Assembly (NCBI GenBank): GCA_000431275.1 | Contig: HF989222.1 | Span: 22,701 to 44,154 of the forward strand | Direction of reading: 5' to 3' | Origin: Prevotella sp. CAG:755 | Lineage (GTDB): Bacteria > Bacteroidota > Bacteroidia > Bacteroidales > Bacteroidaceae | Length of the DNA: 21,454 nucleotides | In this document: in pieces, positions 15,820-21,454 of the stretch | Position numbering within the stretch: the first letter of the stretch is position 1 | Layout: every line of letters begins with the position of its first letter | The notes under the pieces: generated by a model | Seen by the model: only the letters and a program-made list of their open reading frames with translations | Database searches by the model: none | What the model was told of the DNA's origin: nothing | Made by a program: the position numbers and the translations under genes

Positions 15820-15911
15820 GCGTAAACACTGGGCAAGTGAGATGAAAAGGCGTGGGATTTTCGCCCCGCAGCCTGCCTTACATGCCGGCTCGGCTGGTCC
15901 GTGAGCGCGAA

Positions 15912-15958
15912 AGACAATCGCTGTGGCAGGATTTTCTGTCAGCCGTCTGCGATTGTCT
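15912..15958. repeat. 10-bp inverted repeat overlapping the 21-bp repeat array
   Basis: AGACAATCGC (15912-15921) and GCGATTGTCT (15949-15958) are exact reverse complements separated by 27 bases. The right arm spans the junction of two units of the 21-bp array. It lies about 95-140 bases upstream of the likely kinase promoter, so an operator role is possible but unsupported. Confidence 0.5.
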
Positions 15959-15994
15959 GTCAGCCGTTCAGTATCTTCTGGCAGGCCGACTAAT
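15932..15994. repeat. 21-bp-period tandem repeat, three units, upstream of kinase gene
   Basis: Units start at 15932 (TTTTCTGTCAGCCG), 15953 (TTGTCTGTCAGCCG) and 15974 (TCTTCTGGCAGGCCG), spaced exactly 21 bases. The first is preceded by sequence identical over 17 bases (15924-15940) to infB positions 9080-9096. The array lies in the gap between the phosphatase and kinase genes and is not part of any recognisable gene. Confidence 0.82.
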
Positions 15995-16020
15995 GGTTGC
16001 GGGTTTTCCGCAGACGGATC

Positions 16021-16097
16021 GAGGGCCTCCGTGCGGCGTGTTGAAGCAAATACATACTCACCTAAAACTTTGCTTCGCAGCTTCGCGGGAGGCCCTC
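16021..16097 (-). repeat. Nested inverted repeat downstream of the phosphatase gene
   Basis: The outer arms GAGGGCCTCC (16021-16030) and GGAGGCCCTC (16088-16097) are exact complements. The inner arms GAAGCAAA (16043-16050) and TTTGCTTC (16069-16076) are also exact. The whole 77-base unit can fold into one long interrupted stem. It starts 24 bases after the phosphatase stop on the minus strand. There is no T-run, so it may be a Rho-type 3' structure, a small structured RNA or a miniature mobile-element remnant; I cannot decide. Confidence 0.6.
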
Positions 16098-16121
16098 AAC
16101 CTCGTGAGTCAGTGTGATGGC

Positions 16122-17741
16122 TTATTCCATCTCGATTGGATTCCCGATGCAGCCGGAGGGTTGTTGGATGTGGAGCATGGCGGCGACGGTGGCGGCTATG
16201 TCTGTCATGTGCGTCGGTCGCGTAGTCCGCCCGGCCGGGACGTTCCATCCCATAAAGACGAGGGGGATGTGTGCGTCGTAGTTGCACCATACGCCATGCT
16301 GCGTGCCGGTCGGTGCGTCGGCATTGTCATCGTAGTAACCCGGTTTTAGGATGATTTGGATTTCACCGCTGCGCTGATGGTTGAAGCCGTTGATGATGCG
16401 TTCGCGGATAGGGGCGGGGATAGCGGCGCTGGCGGCATGGCGCTGGCAGACGGCGTAGGCCACTTCGGGCAGGCGTTCCAGCTCGGCAGTGAAAGCGGCG
16501 GCGAGGCGTTGGCGGTCAATATGTCGGGCGGCTATCTGTTTTTGGTCGAGGAATACTTGGTAGTTCTCAATGCGTTCGATGACCGACTGTTCAATGCCGA
16601 AGTCAGCGCGGGCTACGCTGTCGAGCCGGGTGAGGACAGCCTTGGTGTCCCAGCCTCCGGCTGACATTTTGTGTGCCCGCATAAATGTCGGGTTGTGGGC
16701 TGCGGCGTGGTCAGCTGTCAGGAAGAGGAGGTAGTTCCCACGGCCGACTTGCCCGTCAAGGTAGGTGAGGAAAGCGGCTAAGTCGCGGTCGAGGCGCAGG
16801 TAGGTGTCTTCAACTTCGATAGCGTTGGGACCGTACTGGTGGCCGATGTAGTCCGTGCTCGACAGGCTGACGGCCAGAAAATCCGTGTCGTCGTGACGGC
16901 CAAGCTGCTCTCCCTCGATTGCTGCCTTGGCGGCTTCTAGGGTAAGCGTGTTGCCGTATGGTGTGGTGCGGATTACCTCGTAGCCTTGTTTCTTGAACAG
17001 GCGTGACGTCGGCACCGGCAGAGTGGGGGCGTCGGTGCCGTCGAACTTGCCTTCGAACGGCGTGTTGTCTGCCGTGCTTTGGCGATAGGTCTCGATGGGG
17101 TAGAGCGAAGCCCAGTCGTTGGCCAGGAGTGTGCGGGCGCGGTCTTTGGCGTTGAAGTCGGTGAGCCATTCCGGAAGCTCGTCGCGGTAGTAGGAACTCG
17201 TGATAAAGCGTCCTGTCTCGTCGTCGAACCAGTAGGCTCCGTCGGCTGTACGACCTCCGGGCAGAATGGCGGCGCGGTCTTTGAGTGCGACGGCGATGAC
17301 GCGCGAGCGGAAGTTGGTGGCAAGATGCAGCTCGTCGCCGACGGTGGTCGTGAGCAGGCGGCTGGGTGACATAAGGCCAGCCTTACTCGTGCTGCCGACG
17401 GGCTTGACGGTCTCGTCGTCGGTGCAGTAAACCCAGCGGCCGTTGTCGCGGAAGTTGTTGCCCGCGATGCCGTGGATGGAGGGTACGGAGCCCGTATAGA
17501 TGCTGGTGTGGCCAATGGCTGTTACGGTGGGGATGTAATCAATCAGGGTATTGTCGCAACTGTATCCTTCGGTGAGCATACGGCGGAAACCACCTTCGCC
17601 AAAGCGGTCGGCGAAGCGTTCGAGATAGTCCCAACGCATTTGGTCGACAACTATGCCGACAACGAGTTTCGGGCGTTCTTCGGCCATGGATGTTAGTCCA
17701 GCACAGGCGAACGCAATGATGAGCAAACGTTTCAGTGTCAT
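16122..17741 (-). CDS. Secreted alkaline phosphatase, PafA-like
   Basis: The 539-residue product starts with a signal peptide (MTLKRLLIIAFACAGLTSMA, likely cut after A20), so it should act in the periplasm or at the cell surface. It belongs to the alkaline phosphatase superfamily. Zinc-site and catalytic residues resemble those of Elizabethkingia PafA: D33 in VVDQMRWD, nucleophile T74 in PTVTAIGHTS, N95 in GNNF, the K-D-R pair K154/R156 in VALKDRAAILPGG, D297 and H301 in SSTDYIGHQYG, D344/H345 in LTADHAAAH, H482 in GTQHGVWCNYDAH. The Lys-x-Arg pair marks phosphate monoesterases of this type. An ATG 18 bases upstream (17759) is also possible but less good for the signal peptide. It probably releases phosphate from external organic phosphates. 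Confidence 0.88.
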   Translation of the reverse strand: MTLKRLLIIAFACAGLTSMAEERPKLVVGIVVDQMRWDYLERFADRFGEGGFRRMLTEGYSCDNTLIDYIPTVTAIGHTSIYTGSVPSIHGIAGNNFRDNGRWVYCTDDETVKPVGSTSKAGLMSPSRLLTTTVGDELHLATNFRSRVIAVALKDRAAILPGGRTADGAYWFDDETGRFITSSYYRDELPEWLTDFNAKDRARTLLANDWASLYPIETYRQSTADNTPFEGKFDGTDAPTLPVPTSRLFKKQGYEVIRTTPYGNTLTLEAAKAAIEGEQLGRHDDTDFLAVSLSSTDYIGHQYGPNAIEVEDTYLRLDRDLAAFLTYLDGQVGRGNYLLFLTADHAAAHNPTFMRAHKMSAGGWDTKAVLTRLDSVARADFGIEQSVIERIENYQVFLDQKQIAARHIDRQRLAAAFTAELERLPEVAYAVCQRHAASAAIPAPIRERIINGFNHQRSGEIQIILKPGYYDDNADAPTGTQHGVWCNYDAHIPLVFMGWNVPAGRTTRPTHMTDIAATVAAMLHIQQPSGCIGNPIEME

Positions 17742-17767
17742 AATGAGTAGTGGAGTCATTTGGCTTG

Positions 17768-17775
17768 CAAATGTA
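17768..17775 (-). promoter_or_regulatory. Likely -7 box of the phosphatase promoter
   Basis: The minus strand reads TACATTTG, matching TAnnTTTG, 26 bases before the chosen phosphatase ATG. The -33 element is not recognisable. With the ATG at 17759 the leader would be almost absent, another reason to prefer 17741. Confidence 0.55.
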
Positions 17776-17934
17776 GCAATTGCCTGTCAGATGTGCACCT
17801 TCCATTGTGTGACAATCTGGTTACGACGGTCCTACGTCCAGGCTTGGCATAAATAATTAATGTGTAAGGATGAATACGACCATAGCGGCCATGAGGCTTG
17901 GCAGTGATTCCGGTATGAAAAAAACTCTTGCAGG

Positions 17935-17965
17935 TTGGCTGGTCAGCGAAAAAATCGTACTTTTG
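17935..17965 (+). promoter_or_regulatory. Promoter of corA
   Basis: TTGG (17935-17938) precedes TACTTTTG (17958-17965) by 19 bases. The second is a full TAnnTTTG match and the first a near match to TTTG. Transcription would begin near 17972, giving a leader of about 110 bases before the corA ATG. The stretch 17776-17934 between the divergent promoters shows no gene. Confidence 0.65.
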
Positions 17966-17989
17966 CGGGCGAACAAGTATTCACCCATA

Positions 17990-18025
17990 ATGGACGATTA
18001 TTACGCGGAAACGATAAACTCGTAG
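17990..18025 (+). CDS. Possible 11-residue leader peptide in corA mRNA
   Basis: An ATG at 17990 opens a frame reading MDDYYAETINS and ends at TAG 18023-18025, about 20 bases into the predicted corA transcript. Three of the eleven residues are acidic and two tyrosines are adjacent. A hairpin follows four bases later and then the corA start. In Salmonella a short peptide (corL) in the corA leader controls transcription, which makes this worth noting, but so short a frame can arise by chance and no ribosome site is visible before it. Confidence 0.25.
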   Translation: MDDYYAETINS

Positions 18026-18028
18026 GAC

Positions 18029-18061
18029 GCGGGATTTGCATCGGCAGTCCCTGCGGCCCGC
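18029..18061 (+). other. Hairpin in corA leader, just before the start
   Basis: GCGGG (18029-18033) pairs with CCCGC (18057-18061), and inside it GCAG (18044-18047) pairs with CTGC (18051-18054) around a 3-base loop. It ends 8 bases before AAGGAG (18070-18075), the ribosome site of corA. No T-run follows, so translational rather than transcriptional control would be the guess. Confidence 0.4.
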
Positions 18062-18085
18062 ATAACCGTGAAGGAGACACTGCTC

Positions 18086-19012
18086 ATGCGAACCTATTGG
18101 AACATCACGCACACGCTGCGTACGATTGAGAACTGGGCGCCCAACTGCTGGACACAGGTGACATGTCCTACTCAGGACGACGAACGCTTTCTGTTCGACG
18201 AATTGAAAATTCCCACTTACTTCCTCGACGACATCCGAGACAAAGACGAACGCTCCCGTTACGAGTATGACGACGGCTGGGTGCTTATCATCTTGCGTAT
18301 TCCATACGTGAAAGAAGTGCGCTCGCACACGCCGCACACCACCATACCTCTGGGTATCGTGCTCAACAAGGATGTGTGTGTCACCATCTGTAACTTCGAG
18401 ACGAACATGATGATTGACTTCGTGTCTTATCAGCAAAAGCGCAACCAAGGGTTTACTGACTCGGTCGACCTTGTCTTCCGCCTGTTCCTCTCTTCCGCCG
18501 TGTGGTACCTTAAACGCCTGAAACAGATCTCCATCCTCATTGAAGATGCCAAGCGGAACTTGGACAAGAAAATCGACAACGAGGACCTGATCGGCCTTTC
18601 GCGCCTGCAAGACAGCCTGACGTATTTTATCACTTCCATCAGAGGCAACGAGACGCTCCTCTCAAAACTCAAATTCAAACTGCCAGTCGACGCGCTTGAC
18701 GCAGATCTTATTGAAGATGTCAACATCGAGATGAGCCAGGCGCGCGAAACGACGAACATTTACACCCAAATCCTCGATTCGACGATGGAAACCTATGCCA
18801 GTATCATCAATAACAATATGAGCGGTGTCATGAAGCAGATGACGTCGATGTCTATCATATTGATGTTGCCGACGCTCATAGCGAGCTGGTTCGGCATGAA
18901 CTTGGTGAGCGGCATGGAAACGGCGTGGTGGGGGTTTCCCGTCGTGTTGGTATTCTCTGTGGTGCTGAGTGGTATATTTTATGCCCTGTTCCGTCGCAAA
19001 ACTTGGCTATAA
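18086..19012 (+). CDS. corA: CorA family magnesium/divalent cation transporter
   Basis: The 308-residue protein has a large cytoplasmic N-terminal domain, a long helix (about 150-250) and two C-terminal membrane segments (about 252-272 and 283-302). The selectivity motif G-M-N (270-272, in ASWFGMNLVS) ends the first of them. The basic end RRKTWL follows the second. This is the pentameric CorA Mg2+ channel fold of the inner membrane. I chose ATG 18086 because AAGGAG at 18070-18075 lies 10 bases upstream, a good ribosome site rarely seen in this window; a GTG at 18068 would overlap it. The gene is divergent from the phosphatase and has its own promoter and a long leader. Co2+ or Zn2+ transport cannot be excluded. 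Confidence 0.92.
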   Translation: MRTYWNITHTLRTIENWAPNCWTQVTCPTQDDERFLFDELKIPTYFLDDIRDKDERSRYEYDDGWVLIILRIPYVKEVRSHTPHTTIPLGIVLNKDVCVTICNFETNMMIDFVSYQQKRNQGFTDSVDLVFRLFLSSAVWYLKRLKQISILIEDAKRNLDKKIDNEDLIGLSRLQDSLTYFITSIRGNETLLSKLKFKLPVDALDADLIEDVNIEMSQARETTNIYTQILDSTMETYASIINNNMSGVMKQMTSMSIILMLPTLIASWFGMNLVSGMETAWWGFPVVLVFSVVLSGIFYALFRRKTWL

Positions 19013-19044
19013 GTCCGTCCTGTCGCAAAAAATAAGCATAACGC

Positions 19045-19075
19045 TTGGTTATCCCGCGAAAATTCTCTTTATTTG
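19045..19075 (+). promoter_or_regulatory. Possible promoter of the DUF349 gene
   Basis: TTGG (19045-19048) is followed after 19 bases by TTTATTTG (19068-19075), one base off TAnnTTTG. It lies in the 95-base gap after corA, 32 bases before the DUF349 ATG. No terminator separates the two genes, so read-through from corA is also possible. Confidence 0.5.
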
Positions 19076-19107
19076 TAGCGTCTAACACCGTAACGATAAG
19101 AAACGAT

Positions 19108-21045
19108 ATGTCAGAAGAAGCAACGACGGAGCGCGACGTCATGGCTCCCGAATCGGTAGAGAATACAGAGACGGTCGCCGCCGGGCAAGCCGGAACGGCC
19201 GAAATGGCTGCGGAACCCTCCGTCCCGCAGGACGAAGAGAGTGTCGCACCAGTGACGCAGCCAGAGGCAAAAGACTGCCCGGCCGATGAAGAAAACGGAG
19301 CAGTGGAGCCGGAAGAGGGAAAGCATGTCCCCGTTTTCCACACGAAGGCCGAGGTCATCGCGCGGCTCCAAGAAATCGTGGATAACGAAACGGACGTCGA
19401 CCGTAGCGAACTGGAAGCTTTGAAGCAAGCCTACTATAAAATGCGTAACGCCGATGTTGCTTCGGCACGTGAAGCCTTCATTGCCGAAGGTGGTGAGGCC
19501 GAGGCTTTCATTCCGCCAGCCGATGCTGACGAAGAGCATTTCAAGGCACTCATGAACTCCGTGAAAGAGCGCCGCGCGCAGCTTCACGCTGAGCAGGAAC
19601 GTGAGAAGCAGGCCAACTTGGAGCGGAAACTGGCCATCATTGAGCAAATCAAGGAGATGGCCGCTACGCCTGACAGTGCCGATAAAGCCTACAATGAATT
19701 CAAGCAGTTGCAAGCGGAATGGAAAGAAATTAAGAACGTGCCCGCTGAACAGGCTTCAGAACTTTGGAAGAACTACCAGCATAACGTGGAGCAGTTCTAT
19801 GATCAGTTGCGGCTTAACCACGAATTCCGAGCATACGATTTTAAGAAAAACTTGGAGATAAAGACTCACTTGTGTGAGGCTGCAGAGAAACTGGCAGACG
19901 TGGCTGATGTCGTGTCGGCTTTTCACCAACTTCAAAAACTGCATCAGGAATTCCGCGAGACCGGACCGGTGGCCAAGGAACTTCGTGAGGAAATATGGGC
20001 ACGCTTCAAAGCGGCTTCTACGGTAGTGAACAAGCGTCATCAGGCTCATTTTGAGCAACTGAAAGCCCAAGAGGAAGAAAACCTCGTCAAGAAAACTGCC
20101 CTCTGTGAACAGGTGGAACAACTTGTCGCCGGAGAAATAAAATCCGTCGCAGACTGGGAGAAGATCACTCAGCAGATTCTTGAATTGCAGGCGCAGTGGC
20201 GGGAGATTGGCTTCACGCCGAAGAAAGAAAATACCCGTATATTTGAACGTTTCCGTGCTGCGTGCGACAAGTTCTTTCATGCGAAAGCCGAGCATTTCAA
20301 GCAGATGCGCGAAACCTATGCCGCCAATCTGGCCGCGAAGACCGCACTTTGTGAGAAGGCCGAGGCGATGAAAGAAAACACCGACTGGCAGGCGACTACG
20401 AACCGATACATCCAATTGCAGAAAGACTGGAAGACAGTTGGCCCGGTGGCTCATAAGGTTTCTGCGGCCATCTGGAAGCGTTTCAACGACGCTTGCAATT
20501 ATTTCTTCGAGCAGAAGGAAAAAGCCACATCCAGTCAACGTGAGGAGGAAACAGCCAACCTTGAGCAGAAGCGCACTGTCATTGCTAAGTTGAAAGCTAT
20601 CCTTGACGCTCCCGAGAGCGCTACGCGCGATGAAGTCCGTACCCTGATGGACGAATGGAATGCTATCGGCCACGTGCCCTTCCGTCAGAAAGACAAAATC
20701 TATAAGGCTTACCGCGAAGTCGTCGACAAGTTGTTTGAGCAGCTTCACATGAACGCCGGTCGCCGGCAGATGGATCACTTCCGCCGCAATGTGAACGACA
20801 AGGGGGGCAGTGAGCTCACCCGCGAGCGCAGTCGGTTGTTCAATTCATATGAGGCCAAACGTGCAGAGATACAGACCTATGAGAACAACCTGACGTTCCT
20901 TAATGCCAAGTCCAAGTCCGGAAATTCGCTCGTCGACGAGATTAATAAAAAGATTGAGCGACTGAAAGACGATCTTGACCTGATTCGTCAAAAGATCGAG
21001 GCCATCGACGAAAAAATCAAAGCAGAAGAAAGTAGCGAGGCATAA
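19108..21045 (+). CDS. DUF349 repeat protein, largely helical
   Basis: The 645-residue protein has an acidic, Ala/Glu/Pro-rich N-terminus (1-75). A charged helical part and five DUF349 repeats of about 75-80 residues follow. Each repeat is marked by an aromatic and a G/V-P turn: AEWKEIKNVP (203-212), QEFRETGPVA (280-289), AQWREIGFTP (362-371), KDWKTVGPVA (439-448), DEWNAIGHVP (515-524). Residues about 570-640 look like a coiled coil. There is no signal peptide, so it is probably cytoplasmic. The family is widespread in Bacteroidota but its biochemical role is not known to me, and I assign none. The ATG at 19108 is preferred over an earlier in-frame start at 19045 that overlaps the likely promoter. 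A terminator follows directly. Confidence 0.9.
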   Translation: MSEEATTERDVMAPESVENTETVAAGQAGTAEMAAEPSVPQDEESVAPVTQPEAKDCPADEENGAVEPEEGKHVPVFHTKAEVIARLQEIVDNETDVDRSELEALKQAYYKMRNADVASAREAFIAEGGEAEAFIPPADADEEHFKALMNSVKERRAQLHAEQEREKQANLERKLAIIEQIKEMAATPDSADKAYNEFKQLQAEWKEIKNVPAEQASELWKNYQHNVEQFYDQLRLNHEFRAYDFKKNLEIKTHLCEAAEKLADVADVVSAFHQLQKLHQEFRETGPVAKELREEIWARFKAASTVVNKRHQAHFEQLKAQEEENLVKKTALCEQVEQLVAGEIKSVADWEKITQQILELQAQWREIGFTPKKENTRIFERFRAACDKFFHAKAEHFKQMRETYAANLAAKTALCEKAEAMKENTDWQATTNRYIQLQKDWKTVGPVAHKVSAAIWKRFNDACNYFFEQKEKATSSQREEETANLEQKRTVIAKLKAILDAPESATRDEVRTLMDEWNAIGHVPFRQKDKIYKAYREVVDKLFEQLHMNAGRRQMDHFRRNVNDKGGSELTRERSRLFNSYEAKRAEIQTYENNLTFLNAKSKSGNSLVDEINKKIERLKDDLDLIRQKIEAIDEKIKAEESSEA

Positions 21046-21070
21046 GCCATAACCGTAGGTTACCATATTT

Positions 21071-21113
21071 GCCGCTCCATTGCTTCCACGCGATGGGGCG
21101 GCGCTGTTTTATT
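21071..21113 (+). terminator. Intrinsic terminator of the DUF349 gene
   Basis: GCCGCTCCAT (21071-21080) pairs with ATGGGGCGGC (21093-21102) with one G-U-type mismatch around a 12-base loop and is followed by GCTGTTTTATT. It starts 25 bases after the DUF349 stop. The stretch 21114-21194 shows no gene. Confidence 0.75.
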
Positions 21114-21194
21114 GGTGTGGAGTGCTATGCTTCGGAAACGTCGTGGTGTGACGGTCACGTCCCAGTCTGTCCTCGGTTTGACTGTGGGCATCTT

Positions 21195-21239
21195 AAAAGA
21201 CACCCCCGGTCTTTCCGCATAAAAGAGAGACCGGGGGTG
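21195..21239 (-). terminator. Intrinsic terminator of the DedA-like gene
   Basis: CACCCCCGGTCT (21201-21212) and AGACCGGGGGTG (21228-21239) form a perfect 12-bp stem with a 15-base loop. On the minus strand it is followed by TCTTTTAAG. It lies 28 bases after the stop of the minus-strand gene at the window edge. With the terminator at 21071-21113 it insulates two convergent genes. Confidence 0.85.
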
Positions 21240-21266
21240 AAATTCTTTTCGGCTATGGAGCCTGTT

Positions 21267-21454
21267 TTATTTCCTGCCTTTGTAGATGAGGAAGGCGACC
21301 ACGAAAATGGCCAGACCGAGGATGATGTAGCCGATTTCGTGGCTGTATTTTGTAGCCAGTTCGTAAACGTCTTGCGTAGTTTTAAGCGGGGTCCAAAGGT
21401 AGATGAAGTAGCCAATCAGGGCAAGGACGATGTTCCAGCAGCCGGCGCCAAGCG
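21267..21454 (-). CDS. DedA-like membrane protein, C-terminal part only
   Basis: The last 61 residues of a minus-strand gene are visible, ending at TAA 21267-21269. The visible part begins LGAGCWNIVLALIGYFIYLW and ends FVVAFLIYKGRK. It contains two hydrophobic segments separated by a polar stretch with YSHEIGY. A G-A-x-x-W-N pair at the start of a membrane helix followed by G-Y is typical of the end of DedA-family (SNARE-associated, VTT) inner-membrane proteins, some of which act in lipid carrier recycling and membrane homeostasis. The N-terminal part is outside the window, so the family call is provisional. Confidence 0.6.
   Translation of the reverse strand, partial: LGAGCWNIVLALIGYFIYLWTPLKTTQDVYELATKYSHEIGYIILGLAIFVVAFLIYKGRK

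Noticed and set aside
1852..15994. CRISPR interpretation of the 21-bp arrays
   Set aside because: Units are directly adjacent and imperfect, with no unique spacers between conserved repeats, and one array lies inside an essential gene. No cas gene is present.
1..21454. tRNA, rRNA, insertion sequences or integrase genes
   Set aside because: I saw no tRNA cloverleaf, rRNA-like segment or transposase or integrase frame anywhere in the window.

Overview
The window looks like a high-GC member of the Bacteroidales (phylum Bacteroidota). The evidence is the gene order rimP-nusA-infB-cvpA-sufB, promoters of the TTTG / TAnnTTTG type instead of classical -35/-10 boxes, few Shine-Dalgarno sequences, an UpxY/NusG-like regulator next to a polysaccharide locus, and a hybrid kinase paired with a sigma-54-type regulator. 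GC looks high for the order. A Tannerella-like host is possible but is only an inference.

Positions 1-4000, read on the minus strand, are the start of a surface-glycan locus. It begins with a promoter and a NusG/UpxY-like antiterminator gene that appears damaged by two compensating frameshifts. Then come wecC and wecB, which together make UDP-ManNAcA from UDP-GlcNAc, and a polysaccharide pyruvyl transferase-family gene cut by the window edge. Positions 4007-4579 are non-coding and hold short 21-bp repeats and a strong hairpin.

Positions 4580-11405 (minus) are a housekeeping operon: promoter, rimP, nusA, infB, cvpA, sufB. Three of its boundaries carry strong hairpins. sufB is not followed by sufC/sufD; the glycan locus starts there instead. 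A separate 2[4Fe-4S] ferredoxin gene with its own promoter and terminator lies at 11500-11800.

Positions 11894-15791 (minus) encode a membrane hybrid histidine kinase (HisKA-HATPase-REC-HPt) whose end overlaps the start of a sigma-54-dependent response regulator. Together they form a likely four-step phosphorelay. Upstream lie repeats and a nested inverted repeat, then a secreted PafA-like alkaline phosphatase (16122-17741, minus). The plus strand then carries corA, with a leader containing a possible short peptide and a hairpin, and a five-repeat DUF349 protein. A minus-strand DedA-like fragment closes the window.

The most unusual signal is a dispersed family of 21-bp-period repeats found at four places: the wecB leader, the gap after sufB, inside the infB coding region (as in-frame 7-residue repeats), and upstream of the kinase gene. 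All copies share orientation and a TTTT/TTTC-CTGTC core, and one 17-nt stretch is identical between infB and the kinase upstream region.
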